A stretch of 64,000 nucleotides of DNA from Spirometra erinaceieuropaei (GCA_902702965.1 CACRXP010000006.1:1983976-2047975), one strand, 5' to 3'; shown: positions 10,614 through 23,074, counted from the first letter of the stretch. The notes: a model not told the origin generated them from the sequence alone. A program made the numbers and translations.

Positions 10614-13159
10614 TGTTGTAGCCCTAACCCTGGTTTCCGGGGAATTTGGGCGGTTCCTGTCACGTAAGTCAATCTAAGCCGGGAGTTCCTTGAAGGCCAA
10701 ATGTGCGTTGCAGACTGAGTTGCCGCACGTGGCACGCGGAGACGAGCTTCGTCAGTCGCGCCCACTTGCTGACGTCCTGACATTGCCTTGCCGTCGGAGC
10801 AAGATGGGTGGTAGAACAGAGGCGGTGCGACATGTACTTCGAAAGTCTGCCCCCCCCCCCCCCCACTATAAACGGATTCTCGTGCAAGGCACCGCCCCGT
10901 GGGGTGGACTTTGTGGTTAACGGCGGTTGGACTGTCGGGGACTGCTGATAAGCTCTAGCCGGCGAAACACTTTGTAGCGATGCTCACAACTAAGGGCTAC
11001 AGAGCACTTGCATTTGCATGTGCAAAAGTCTTGCAGAGCCAGTCTGGACTGTGTGAGATGGGTAAAAGCGTCTGATAGGGAATTTGGCCCTCATTTCTGT
11101 CAACCGGAACACCTAGAGAACTTGGCTGGTGGGTGTTGAACTTTGTAGAAGTGATTAACGAGGCACATTTGTGTGGCGTACTCAAAGTGGAGAGTTTTCC
11201 AAAGACCTGGTAGGTACGGTCTAGACACTAGTGCCTGGTATCCTTACTGTATCCCGTACCCTCTACAAGTGACTCCCGGTGACGGTGTCACAGTAGATGT
11301 AGAGGTGCTTGAAGTTGCTTCATGGATTCAAGACTGTTAAATTTTTGAACAATGCTCCAGCTTTGGCGGGCCAGAAGGCGATACTCCAAAAGAGTTCGAG
11401 CGATTTGAAGGAAGTCGAGCGTAGTATTGTTAACGTCGACAGCGGTAAGAAACAATCTTATTGGTCCTGTTAATTTTACATAATCCGCGAAGGAACTAGT
11501 ACAGCTGGGCGTTGAAAGACAAGAATTCTCCGATGGACTCTTCACTGCTGTCTATTAGAAATTGCTCGAGGTTGGTTCTTTGCAACCAGTTGCTGTCAGC
11601 ACATATGGTAGGGATTTTGCCGGTTTATTCATTAAGCGGATTCTGCTAACGCCTTGTGGGACTCAAAACACCGAACGTAGGTCGTACTTCATGTTGATTC
11701 CCTGTAAATGTAACAGTCCGGAATGTTGCGTAAAAGTTACGGAATGCGTCTTCCGGAGATGGCATCTTCATCCCTTTCACACTACCCGTCCTGGTTAGAG
11801 TTAACATTGTCGAAACTGACGAACACACTGCTTCCTAGAGTTAAGTCTTTTTTTATTATTAACTTGACTCTAGCAGACGATAAAGCTCTCACAGTCAGAA
11901 AGCGCGTTTTCCAGACTCTGTCCGACGCTGATACAATGGCACGGAGACAGTTTCAGCTTTCAAGACAGGAATGATACTAGCGTGTTGGGGTCTGGTACGG
12001 TTTACAGGCCGTCTCAACATGCCTGCTGTCCTACGCCCGCTGAATCCCACGGCCCCTGGACTAGGCGGATGTGCGCGCGATGGCAGTCAGCGTCAGAGAG
12101 GGAGACTTCAGCACCATGGCATGCCGTTCTCTCCCCCTCGCCAGCATACGGCAAAGGCGCGGAAGGCAAGCCTCTACGCCGCCGTCATCGTCATGGTGCA
12201 CGTTCCGAAGCCTGTGTGCATTCTGTGTGCGCAGCGAAGGAGCAGTTGTGCGCGTACGCGCGGGCATTATATCGACCTGCGCGCTGACATGACGAGCGTC
12301 GTCTTCGACAGAGCCTGGATTTTGCGTTGCGTGCGTAAGTGCCGGCGCCCGGATGCACGTTTTCACGGCTCGAGTTGATGGGGCTGCTGCAGTCCTTGCG
12401 CGCGTGTGAGAGGCTGTGTGTGTGTGTTTGCGCCGAGGGGGGAGGGACGGAGGGCAGATGATTGACGGCGAAATGTATCTCGGGGGTCGCTTCAACCCTC
12501 CTCCTCCTCCTCCTCCTCCTCCTCCTCCTCCTCCCCAACAGTGCAGAATTTGGTTTAATACTGGTCTGCGGAGTCTGAGCTTGCCACTTCTCTCAGTTCT
12601 TAACCATCACCGGAGCAAACGATGGTTTACAGCTGTAGTGCAGTGAGTCCCAGGCACTAGATACAAGACAGTAACACCACCAATGCGTGGGGATGTGTCT
12701 CCTATCCTTCCTCCAGACAGTCTGGTCCGGAAGTGTGGTAGTACAGTTCGCGCAGTCGTGTGCTAACCTAGTCTCAGACTAACTGGTGCGTCTACAGATG
12801 GCGGAAAACGCGAAGCGGCCGACTGAGAAGTAGACAAACTTACGCCTAACTACCAGGCGGCGTAGCACCAGGCAGCGGAAGTACCGTCAGTCGTGGTGTG
12901 AAGGAAGGAGGATGCTTCGCAAGTCGCCCCTCTCAGTGAGGTGGTGGTGGTGGTATTCGTCGATTGCCAATGGGCGAGCTATTCATTCTTTGGTCGTCCG
13001 TAGGCCCCTGTGGAGAGCCACGCTGCAGGGAAGCTTGACCAAATCGGAGGTCAAGTTGGGGCACAGTACGCATGAATCGGGCTACGCAGGGTCCGCAAGT
13101 TGGGGGGCGGGACGGCAGCGGGGCGGAACGCCTAGGCGCCGGCTCCACGCCGAGACGGC
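10614..13159. other. Unassigned sequence with GC-rich tract and (TCC) microsatellite
   Basis: No gene recognised. 11970-12540 is GC-rich and CpG-rich, with arginine-rich frames open on both strands at once, so they are not credible genes. A C run lies at 10851-10864 and a (CTC)n tract of about 36 bp at 12498-12534. The minus-strand frame at 11288-11545 resembles nothing I know. Confidence 0.35.
12498..12534 (+). repeat. (CTC)n microsatellite
   Basis: About twelve uninterrupted CTC/TCC units. It produces a poly-proline or poly-arginine run in adjacent frames, which is an artefact. Confidence 0.95.
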
Positions 13160-13350
13160 CACTTGGGCCCAATACCAGCATCAGATGACTGACCGGCTCG
13201 AACAGTGAACTGGTGCAGGGGAGAGAGGAGAGAGAGAGAGAAGTCGACATTGCGGAAGCCATTCACACGACACTTCAGCGCACATTCCTCACTATAAACA
13301 ATCTGATGTGCTTGAATCTATCACGACACACTGAAGGCCGTGACTGTCAA
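13160..13350 (-). repeat. Dispersed repeat C, minus copy
   Basis: This matches the 58430-58620 copy and the reverse complement of the 23.4-kb copy. It has the gctcga-cagtgaactgg region, gagagagagagaag before gtcgacatt, and tcctcactataaacaat. No coding function is seen. Confidence 0.6.
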
Positions 13351-13694
13351 CTAAGGAAAGTGAATCAGGGTGCAAGGGCTTCTTCTAAATGTGACCTTTA
13401 TGGCAATCTCCATCACAGGGGATTCCAACCGCAGGGAAGTCTTGGTACATTGTGGGGGAGGGATCGGGTCGTGTGTGGCACGCGCAGACGGGTTCTTTCG
13501 CTTTGCTAGCCACTGTGCCTGCCTCTGGTCGTCCTGACTGTCTTTCCATCGGGTGTGGGAGGATGAGGGAGAAGGGTGTGCGGCTGATGTGCCGGTCTGT
13601 TATCAGTGTGGACTAATTCACACCCAGTCATCGTCCTACGTCCCCCACCATGTTGCAGAACCCAGAGTGGGGTGTAGGGAGATAGTACCCTGGA

Positions 13695-13800
13695 AGTCGA
13701 CAATTAATTAGTTTATTGTCGCTTTTTAATTTCCTCAGAAACTAATTACGAACTTGGAGTAGGTCAGTTTATTCAAGGTCTATAGGCTCAAACCGAGAAT
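13695..13800 (-). repeat. Foldback family F2 interior fragment, inverted
   Basis: It is the inverted complement of 61445-61525 (gtcgctttttaatttcctc and gtttattcaaggtctatag blocks). With 14400-14490, it appears to be the other side of one F2-related copy split by unrelated sequence (about 13870-14390). Confidence 0.55.
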
Positions 13801-14399
13801 TTTGATTTATTGAAAACAGGTATGTACAGCAGAATTTACTGGAGCCAATAAATTTCGTGACGGCTTATCAACTGCAGCCCGTCTCTGCATAACATAGGTA
13901 ACGAATGGAAGCGCACAGCAGTATGAATTTGTACAGAATGTCAGTGCATAAGAGCAAGGTGGAGGTTCAAGGCAATGATTAATCGGGTGAAAAACGTTCC
14001 CATAAGCAGCATATATGAAAGAGGGAGACGGAATGGTAACAACAAATCACAGTCATGAGTAACTTGAGGTATGGAGGTTACCAGGGCAATTGCAGATTGA
14101 TCTCGTGGTCTAATTGCTTGCACAGGTCTGGTTTCTTCCTTCCGAAAGCAAGCTGCTTCCAACTAACGTAAGGCTCGAGTTGTATGCTCTCGGACAAGTA
14201 CTCGAAAAGCTGTTTCAGGGTCCACAACGTGACCCCTATCTAACAGGTGTTTCGTTATATACGAACGGGGGGTTTTGTTTTCCTGTTTGAAAAACCAACT
14301 AGGCAAATGCTCAGCGGCCCTGGTTGCCAATTGTCCCAATTCTGCTGCACATGCCTGTTTTCAATTCATACCAGGGAAAAAATGCTTCAGAATTTTATA

Positions 14400-14492
14400 T
14401 ATGAATATTTCGGCCGAAGTCCATCAGCCACAGCGGGTAACCACGTAATATTAATTAACTACCGACAGGCAGCTAGTAGTATACTTTAGGGT
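14400..14492 (-). repeat. Foldback family F2 fragment
   Basis: The stretch around ctaccgacaggcagctagta and tatactttagggtaa is the inverted complement of 61330-61390. It directly abuts the complete short F2 element that follows. Confidence 0.55.
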
Positions 14493-14494
14493 AA

Positions 14495-14728
14495 GGTGAT
14501 ACCATACTAACAGCATAGGTACTAGCCAAAAGCCCATAAACTCGCGTTTTGCCGATATTCTGAGGAAATTAAAAAGCGACAATTTCTAAATTGGCGACGG
14601 GAAACGCTGGGGGATCCGCTGACTAGCCGAGCCCCTCGCGGCTGCTTCATGCAGCGGCAGAATATCGGTGAAACACACGTATGAGCTTTTGGCTAGTACC
14701 TGTGCCGTTAGGTTGATATCATATTACC
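14495..14728. mobile_element. Foldback element F2, short copy
   Basis: Left arm 14495-14562 (starting GGTGATACCATACTAACAGC) and right arm 14658-14728 are near-perfect inverted complements. They leave only about 95 bp of interior, so the whole element can fold into one hairpin. Matching ends occur near 61245-61670. It has no coding capacity and is probably a non-autonomous DNA transposon. Confidence 0.75.
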
Positions 14729-17021
14729 ATAAAATTAAGTAGTTTAACCTACTGGACGAGGCAACTTTTATGCCCGCACCAATTTTACCACCCAACAAGC
14801 TCACAAACAGTGTCTCCAAACTACCAGCGTGTTGTTTTTCTTCTGTAATGTCTCAGCCAATCGCCAGGTGGAGGACCAGTCCCGAGAACCACTGTGCACC
14901 ACAGCAGAGCAACGGGACGCATTCAACATCAGTCGAATGTTGAGGAGCATATGGCCGTGAGTTCACGTGTTTCACGCCAGTCAGCCTACCCCTTATGGAG
15001 GATGAAGATTACTTGAAGGTCTGGGCTACCTCTCCCCCCCCCCCTCAGGGCTACTGTTAATGATGAAGGAGCGCAATCGTTGGACCTGGAAGTCCAGCGA
15101 CATCTGTCCGATCAAAAACGTCTGCAAAAACCAACTCGCCCTCTTGCGTACTTCGAGGGCCCTCGAATCTCCTGACTACTGCGCATCAGCCGTTCTCTCC
15201 AACAAGTGAGCCTTGTTTTTTTCCAGTTTGCAGTCAAGGCATATGCTTACACTTTTACCATGATCTAGAACGCCGCACTGCTAGCGTGTGCCACGCAGCT
15301 ATCACCAGTGAGTCCTGACGATGTGCCCTACAGTTCATTCTTTAAGCGTCTGTGGTCTGCATGGTTCAAACAAGGCGAGCTAACAGTCGCCAGTTATGCA
15401 CCCTCGGCACTTTATAAAGCCCTCACCACCGCACTGGCGCACCATCAAGTCTCAACCAATTAGTCCCTCGATAGAAAAAAAAAACAGCCGTACTCAGACG
15501 GGCTTTCTCGGGGTGCACTTGTGGACCTAGGGCTGCCCCCGGCTTCGAGGGCCCACATTTCCGGACAAGGTGCGCACATGTTAAGGAGAAAAGAGAAGAG
15601 AACAGGGACATTTATCATTCAGTAAACATTTCGCTATGTGGTCTCCAGACCCCCCCCCCCCCGCCCTCTCCCTGCTCGGGCCGAATTCAACAAGCCTGTT
15701 CGAACTTGCGCAGACGACTGCGTTAGCGCTGGTTTTCCAACAAGTGGCTACTGCTGCGAGAAGGAAGCTAGTTGACGACGGTGCTTCCCACATACGCACG
15801 CACCACGCGGCGTCGCGTAACAGCTGCAGCAGCAGCAGCGTTCGCGACTGCTGCTGCTGCTGCTGCCTTTCCGTGTTTTGTCGTCTGCATCGCCCTTACA
15901 GTAACGCGCTGTTTGCCACAACGCATCGACCAATCAACACGCTCCGCCGGACGTTCGCGCGTATTCACCCCCCTACGACCAATCCGCAGCCGCCGCTCCA
16001 CGCTGACGTCGTGCGTGAGCGCCGACTGGGCGGCGAGACGGGGGGGAGGGGGGAAGGAAGGACAAAGCGTTGCACTGGTGCGCACAGCGGACCCAATGCC
16101 GCCGCCGCTGTTGTGCGTCATACAGACAACGCGCCTGGGTGTGAAGTCGGGCCGTTTCTCGTGCCGTTTGAGCACCGCTGTCGCCGCGGCGGTTGGCACT
16201 GAATCACCACCAGCGTCGGGCAGCGTGCACACGCGTGCGTATTAGTCAACCCTCGTCTCTCTCTCTCTCCGCTTAACAGCGGCGAGTGGTAGCCTACGTC
16301 ACCACTGAACGTTGATCGATCGACGCGAAGGGACCGTCGGATAGTGTGTGTGTGTGTGAATAGGGCCAGCAGCGCGCTTCTAGTCATCCCATCTTCGGAG
16401 CTTGGTGCAGTAATGTCCCATGCAATTCGTACTCGATAGCGAATTTATGAAGGGCTCCAATCAGCATCCTACACTCGGATTAGTTTTAAATGAACGGTTA
16501 TATTTCCACGAAATTTGTCCGGGACGGCTACTAGCAGGGGGGAGGCAGGCAGAATCAGCAGACGACGCGAGTAAACAAGAAATAAAGGCGAGGTTTGGTC
16601 TCGCAGCCATATGGTAAGCTTTCTAAAAAAGTTAAGTAGATGCGAGTAGGCTTCAAGCCCTGGTTACACCCTCTTTATTATCTTAGGCCAGCGAGTGGTC
16701 AGGTAGACTTGCAAATGGAATTGTTCGGTCCCATTACAGTGACCATCCACTGCGAATTGTCATGCAGTTCCCCCAGTGGCCTTCCAGTTGCCATTGCACC
16801 CCCCACCCCCCATATCATCTTAATCCAGCGAGCAACTGCGTCGGGGTGGTGGGGGAGTGTGTACACGCCATCCTCGCTCGCTTCCCTGCGCGTGCTTCGA
16901 GCCCTGCTTGCGCTCTCCTTCGCTTCGCGGTCCAACTGGTGGCTACGTTAGGCATGTTAACCAATATTGTTTTAGTAAGCCGACCATATGACATCAATCA
17001 AGTGGAGCTGCAGAACCAAAC
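14729..17021. other. Unassigned sequence including a GC-rich tract
   Basis: 15600-16300 is GC- and CpG-rich with C runs (15651-15662) and CAG/CTG blocks. Three long frames overlap there on opposite strands, so none is convincing as a gene. It could be a promoter or first-exon region, but no splice-linked coding sequence is visible. A TG run lies at 16345-16357 and CT runs near 16257-16269. Confidence 0.3.
15826..15866. repeat. (CAG)n / (CTG)n inverted microsatellite
   Basis: A run of CAG units is followed, after about 9 bases (gttcgcgac), by a run of CTG units on the same strand. The two arms are complementary and would form a hairpin. Confidence 0.85.
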
Positions 17022-17613
17022 CGAGCAATGTCCATTCATATAGCATCCTACCTGCCCGTTTACCACTGCTCCTCATGAAATGTACAACACAGTTCGCGTC
17101 CATTGCGAAATTTTATTGACTCCATATGATATCTCTTTAAAGGGCTAGAAGAATATGTCATTTTCTTTAGGCTGAACGCATGCACCTTGTAGACTGAAAT
17201 CACTATGCGATAATGCAATAACTGATCAGGCTCCGAATTATTCGGCAATTAGAAAACTTTCAAATCCTAGTTATACCCCTTTTTGAGTGTAAACTTGGCG
17301 GGATTCTCTATCAAATTAGTGAACTAAAGCATATTTTGTTCGTGGTTTCTGATAAAAAGCATTTGAATTTATAGTACCACCAAAAATCAATGTCAAAAAT
17401 GCATGCTACTTAAGTAGTCATTGTTTACCGAGTACGGCTTCTACAGGAGACTAAAAAGCAGTGTGTTCAAAAGCCGGCATCCTGCCAGGTCCGAAATATT
17501 ATAGGATTATGCTGCAAGATAATCAATATTATAACCGCGCCTAAGTAGTCCTTCCTAGTCGAAAACGTATTTCGGAATTTCAGCCAACATTTCATGAGAT
17601 CGGTCACTCTCTA
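17022..17613. mobile_element. Foldback family E, truncated copy (E1)
   Basis: The centre and the whole right arm of the roughly 1-kb E element are present. From about 17022 the sequence is the inverted complement of the centre of the copy at 56823-57819. The right arm carries CTACTTAAGTAG at 17406-17417 and ends near 17613 in ttcatgagatcggtcact. The left arm is missing. No coding sequence. Confidence 0.75.
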
Positions 17614-17900
17614 CACGTGCTCTGTCGTTGGTCGTAGTTTGGATAAGCCGAGGGATCGAGGGCCAGGTTCGAGGTCTGAGACCACCGAAAATATCCCGGT
17701 ACATGTACCGGAAGCCAGCTCGCGTGCGGCACGCGTAGACGACCTGTGTAACCCTGTCAATGACTGCGTCAGCCCTCCGCCCTCCATCGAAATACGGTGT
17801 ATGGGGAGGGAGAGAGTGTGGTAGATGCTTCGCAAGTCGATGAGTGCCGGTCTGCCGCAAGTAGGCCTGCCACCTCTACTTGCTGTCTGTCCTCGAGACA
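17614..17900 (-). repeat. Dispersed repeat C, diverged minus copy
   Basis: The gcacgcgtagacgacctgtg block is the inverted complement of the family C block cgtctacgcgtgccacaca. Adjacent sequence (ggagagagtgtggtagatgc, gcgcaagtcg-like) also matches the family. It directly abuts the end of foldback element E1. Confidence 0.5.
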
Positions 17901-17970
17901 GTTTATACGGCACTACTGATTCATATGCCAATGCGTAAAGAGTTTTGCGGTTGAATAATAAGTCAGGCCA

Positions 17971-18045
17971 NNNNNNNNNNNNNNNNNNNNNNNNNNNNNN
18001 NNNNNNNNNNNNNNNNNNNNNNNNNNNNNNNNNNNNNNNNNNNNN
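17971..18045. other. Assembly gap (75 N)
   Basis: A run of N. The two protein-coding-like frames that span it are artefacts of the gap. Confidence 1.
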
Positions 18046-18634
18046 CACAGTATAGAAGGCCATGTAGTTTTACCGGAAACTACCGTCCTCGATTCTTTCC
18101 AGTAAAACTGTTTGACTTTAGATGTCGGAAATGACAAACTTGGGGATTGCTTTGGACTGCTGAGCTAGGGACTGACTTTTAGAGCGCAGGCTAGAAGGCG
18201 AATTTCGGGAATCTGGATCGAGCCGCCGATCTCGACTGCTGTTCTGCCTACCGGGTCGTGGTGGGTGCGCTCTTCAGCGATGCGAATTAAATTATGTCCA
18301 CCTGCATTCTGACTCCCTAGGCGGGTCTGACCTCTGGTGTTCAGCCTTGAATACTGTTGACTTGTGAGCAGAGTCTGCCTACCCTGCAATCCTGAGGGGG
18401 GGGGGGGGGGGAGGTTGGAAGAATAGATTCTTTGCCATGGTTATGAGTCACATATATGAGGGTCCAGTCAGCTATCGCATACCCCACGGGATCGGCGTCT
18501 CAGTGCCGGTCGACGACGCGTGTCTCCTGTTTTTCGGACTTCCTCAATTCACATATTCGGCCTCAGAACTCTCTGCGCCTGAACTGGTTTCAACGCATAT
18601 CAGTTGTGCAATCGCACTTAAGGGGTTTCGGAAA
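18046..18634. other. Unassigned sequence
   Basis: No gene recognised. A G run of about 16 bases lies at 18396-18411. Confidence 0.35.
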
Positions 18635-18747
18635 GATCTTATTTCGTAGCCGGTTTGGAGTTAGGGATTAAGGGTTGGAGTTAGGGAGTTGGGTGTAGGG
18701 GTTAGGCTGGGACTTGTCTACTGCAGGTACGGCTACGAAATAAGATC
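18635..18747. mobile_element. Short inverted-repeat element with telomere-like core (M5)
   Basis: GATCTTATTTCGTAGCCG at 18635-18652 is matched by its exact inverted complement at 18730-18747. The roughly 77 bp between them is a degenerate TTAGGG-like array (ggagttagggattaaggg, gtaggggttagg). The ends are unlike those of M1 and M4. It is too small to encode anything. Confidence 0.65.
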
Positions 18748-19004
18748 AGACCAGGGCCTTTATTTCCAGTTGGGAGCGAGTACCTGGCTGATGAGCCCAT
18801 GCGCACCAGGAAGCCCCTCCTCCGTCCAGCAAGCATGCTCGGCCGGTAAAAAGCGGCACCCAGTGCGAGCACTTAGGCCTGTCATGAGCTCGAAATCCTA
18901 ACTCATCTCTGACACCGTTGCATCTGCGGCAACGCATACGCGGTAAGGATCGGTTGAAGTCCCCCAAGCATCTGTGGCATATAATTAATACCTACTGCAC
19001 TTAT

Positions 19005-19375
19005 TTAAGTGGGTTTTAGTCCGACACGATTATTTCGATTTGGTGCTTCATCGTCCAGGGTTGGGTCTTCTGTTGTAGACAGTCTGGTGCATTATCTACA
19101 ATGACCTCAGCTCAGAGAGTTGAGAAGCGATCGTTGTAGACACTTAATGCTTATTTTTTTAACTGTCCTGCTTAAATTCCGTTGCTGTATGTCAATGCAT
19201 TAAAAATTTTCCGTCCGAAAAACGAATTTACCAAATATCTATACTTATTTTGGCATTCTTCTATGCATACATAGGCCCCGCCCGTAAAACCTCTATTATC
19301 ACCTTTCTCGTAAGACAGGCACCTTTGGCTGGTCGTATGTGTTTGGGGGCCTTTACTCGATCGTTGCCGCATTTG
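19005..19375 (-). repeat. Dispersed repeat G, copy 2
   Basis: This is the inverted complement of 6405-6770 over about 365 bp with scattered substitutions. It ends about 40 bp before the left end of the next foldback element. Confidence 0.7.
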
Positions 19376-19413
19376 CTTCCTGCCAATTTCTGCACTACCC
19401 CAGATAGTTGGGA

Positions 19414-21082
19414 CAGCAAATGTGCTCCCTTGTGAAATACTGCCGAAAATCCAAAAAGGTGTTTTCAACTAGAAAAGATAGCTTTGAGTTGTAATATTGA
19501 TTAGGGCGCAGCCTAATCCAAAAATACTTCAGTCACGTCAGAGTGCCGGCTTTCGAACGGGCTTTTTCCAACCGCCTATAAAAACCACACTTTGCAAAAA
19601 ATGATTATTTTAACGCGGTTTTTCCGTTAGTTTTCAGTGCCCTTGTGAATTCAAATTTAAAAAGAACACACAAAAATACTCTTTCTTGTAGTTATTCGGT
19701 AGCAAATTACAGTAGATGTGCTAACTCGTGAAATTTTGACCGAAATTTTGAAATGCGTTTTCGGCTCGAAAAAATTACTTGAGTAGGATTGTAATATTAC
19801 TAACCTTGTGACATAATCCAAAGATATTTCAGTTACTGCAGGATGTCGGATTTTGGATGAACCTATTTCCGACCACATACAAAAGCTACACTGTAAAAAA
19901 TGACTGCTTAAGTAGCATGAATTTTTCTCATTTCTTTTCGATGCCCTAATATATTTAGATGTATTTAACAGAAAGCCATCATAAAAACATTCCTGCTTTT
20001 ACTCATTTGGTAGAAGATTACGTCTTTAAATTTTATACTTGAAGGAAGGATATAACTTGGTTTTAAAAAACTTTTTCCATTCCCAAATAGTTGTGAATCT
20101 AACCTGCCGTTACAATTGCATTCAGGGCTTACAGACTACAAAGCTGTATATTTTCCGTTTACGGAAAACCGTACATTTCTCTACGCTATTAAGAGGAGGC
20201 AATACGGGGCTCATAAAATTTACCAGTGAATTTGAGTCATATTTTAAACTTTATAAACAACACAAACAACAAACAAAGGCACGCTGCACGATGAGTAAAA
20301 TAATGAATATTTTTATGTAGGCTTTCTGCTAAATATATTTGAAAATATAAGGGCATTGAGAAAAATTAAAAAAAATCATACTCTTAAAGCAGGCATTTCT
20401 TACAGAGTTCATTTTTTGCCGACAGTCGGAAAGAAGTTCATTCAAAAGCCGACGTCTTGAACTAACTGAAGTACTTTGGGATTTTGCTGTACGCTATTAA
20501 TATCACAACCCTACTTCGAGTCGAAACCGCATTTCATAATTCCGGTTATTTTCATGAATTACCACATCTACTGTACGTCCTCGAATTTTGTGCTTGCAGA
20601 ATTTGTATCTTTCGGTTCTAAAAACTTTCGATTCCCGAACAATTTTGAACCCGACCTGTCGTTACAGTTGCATTCAGCATTTCGAAACTACAAGCTGTAT
20701 GTTTTTCAATGTAAGCAAAATCATAAATTTCTGCACGGCTCATAAAATTTGGCAGTGGGTGTAGGCCGTGTTATATACTTCATAAACGCAATTTACTATC
20801 GGATAAGTACAAGGAAGAATATCCTATGCAGGTTTTCCATAGAGTATATCAGAGTCTATAAGGGTGTTGCAAATCGACGTAGATGTTAATACTACTTAAG
20901 TAGTCGTTTCTCACAGAATGCGGTTTTTGCAAGCGGTCGGAAAGAAGCCCGTTCGAAAGCCGGTGTTCTGGCATAATTGTAATTCAGGGGATTATGTTGC
21001 ACGATAATTACTAATACAACCTTTTCCAATCGAACACATTCTAGAACTTTGGTTAACATTTCATGAGATAGCCCATCTCTAT
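19414..21082. mobile_element. Foldback family E, outer element split by a nested copy (E2)
   Basis: Left end (CAGCAAATGTGC..TTGTGAAAT) and right end (ATTTCATGAGATAGCCCATC) are diverged inverted complements of the family E ends. The sequence is interrupted at 19710-20573 by a second complete family member. Without the insert the outer element is about 800 bp. CTACTTAAGTAG is kept in the right arm at 20892-20903. Confidence 0.7.
19710..20573. mobile_element. Foldback family E, nested inner copy
   Basis: The ends CAGTAGATGTGCTAAC and CCACATCTACTG are inverted and flanked on both sides by TA (19708-19709 and 20574-20575). The target, attacgtc, exists uninterrupted inside other copies (for example 20016-20026), so insertion at a TA dinucleotide is supported. 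The subterminal palindrome is CTGCTTAAGTAG at 19904-19915, 194 bp from the left end. CAGT ends with a TA duplication are typical of Tc1/mariner elements. Confidence 0.8.
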
Positions 21083-23074
21083 GGGTTTTTCCACGGCACG
21101 TGTGTGTGCGCATGTGAAAACGCGGATAAGCTCCATAAAAACCAAAGAGCGAGGGTGTTATCGACGCAACCAATCAGCAGAACGCACGGTTTTCTGCAAG
21201 ACTCTTATTGTGCGGGGCATGTTCGGGACGACCGTCCTCCGAAATCACACCTAGCGTGCGCATCAGAGCTACGACAGTCACGCCTACCAGTCGTACGAAT
21301 CGGTCCATGCTCCCTGCGTGCTGACTTGAGATACAGGCCTCTTATAGAATCATTCGATAAGGTGCGCTGGGTGCTTGTCTTGAGAACTAAAAATTCGTCC
21401 GGTCCTTCTTGTGTTGAACTGGGTGGGATTCCCAGTCGGGATCTGCGTGTTCTACGGAGTTTGACAGGATGCCTGTTTCTGTTTGCCGATCCTTTGGGGA
21501 GGGGGAGGGAGGGAGGGAGGAAGACGGTGGGACCTCACAGTAAAACATGCGTCCTGCTTAGGTAATTTATCCTAATTAAACGTCTGCATGTCACTGTGAG
21601 TACACTATCGGCGAACGGGTCGCTTCGATCTCTCCTTCCTCGGATGTACCAAACGCTTCGCCCCCTCCCCCCCCCCCCACCCTAGACTGCTCGAAATGCC
21701 TAGCAGATTTTGGTAGTCCGGTGTGTTGAATGCGTACTCATATAGTTGTATTAAGTCCCGTCCATTCGTTCACCCGCCCCTTTCCCCCTCCCCCTGTTAA
21801 CTTTTAGATTGTACTGCGGGGAGTTCTTACGCCTTCTTACAGCTCGCCTTCTTCTTCTGACCGCTCGCCCACTGTGGAGCGAATGCTCATCTCTTCGCCA
21901 CTCGCTAGCCATCCTCGCGCCTCCCCCCTGTTGCCGCGGCCAATATCTGAGTTCGAGCCCCGCATCGTTCATTTTTTCCAAATGTCTCCTGAACGGGCTC
22001 AATACGACGGGTCCTGTCCATCTCCCTCCGCTCCCTCCGCAATTACTGCCCCCTAAAGTTCGGGATTTCTGCGGCTGCCATTGTGCTGAGGTCGCCCTCG
22101 CATCCCTAAAACGAGAAAATGGGGTGCGCAGGGGCGGGGGGCTCCCGTTTTTCCCCCTTCCCCAGGACGGCGATGTGTGTCAACTGTCAAGCCTCTGCCT
22201 GCATAACGCACGCTACTCGTTTCCGATCAATAATCCCAAGGTTCCAATCACGCGTAAATCTATTGGCTGGCGCCTCTTACCCTCCCCCCTTCCGTACGTG
22301 CCCTAGCCAACCAGACCTAAGCTTCCAGCACAGTATGCATGTGTTCTCTTCATCCACTTTTCACAAAGCTCTCGAGTGACGCACCTTCCACACAGTCCCT
22401 CTGCTGAGTGTTCTCCGCCCTTCAACTCCCTCCCTCGTTTGTGACGAATAGGGTCGCACAACATACGCAGACGGATGCCAACAATCACCCGGTCCTTGGC
22501 TGTCGTGAGTTCGACCGGGACCAATGGTGCATGCAATTGGGTCGTCTTCGTGGAGAGCCAGTAGTTGGTTGTCGGCTGACAAATACCAGGACTCAAGGTA
22601 AGCCCCACCCAGTATACTTTATGTGAAGGAGCGTGTACAATGCGGACCGCCACACGGCCCACTCCGGCATGAGGTAGTGCTTCGTATATCTCTGTAAGAA
22701 GTCCGGCCACGTCACCTTCGTGACTGCTCTTGTACCAGGCATACGATTCGCTACCTTCATACTGGGACGCTCCAAACGGCACCGATAATGACAAGCATAT
22801 CCCTCCCCCTCCCCGCCCCACCGATCCTCATGAAGGGCATACGCAGTCGGGAGACGACCCCTCCCCCCATCTCCCCTATTTATCCATTTGTACTGCCTCT
22901 TTTTACTGTATGCCATTTAGGCTCCCAGGGAGAAACAATTCCAGAACACGCCAGGCTGCTGTGTCAACGACGACCCAAAGTTGGCATGGATTACAGACAA
23001 AATAACATCTCCCCGCCCACACCAGAGCCTACGAGAGCACCAAGTGGCTGTCTGATCTGCGGGACCGGGTGCAA
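21083..23074. other. Unassigned sequence
   Basis: No gene recognised. Simple C- and G-rich runs occur near 21500-21520 and 21661-21680. The longest frame (22303-22821, minus strand) has no domain I recognise and overlaps others. Confidence 0.3.

Noticed and set aside
11971..12538. Arginine- and serine-rich frames on both strands
   Set aside because: Same reason: CpG-rich tract, low-complexity translation, several strands open at once.
15636..16245. Three overlapping frames of 154-188 residues on opposite strands
   Set aside because: GC-rich sequence lacks stop codons by chance on both strands. No domain, splice pattern or codon signal favours one of them.
22303..22821. A 172-residue minus-strand frame
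   Set aside because: No recognised domain, and frames open on the other strand in the same place. It could be an exon of an unknown gene, but I have no support.
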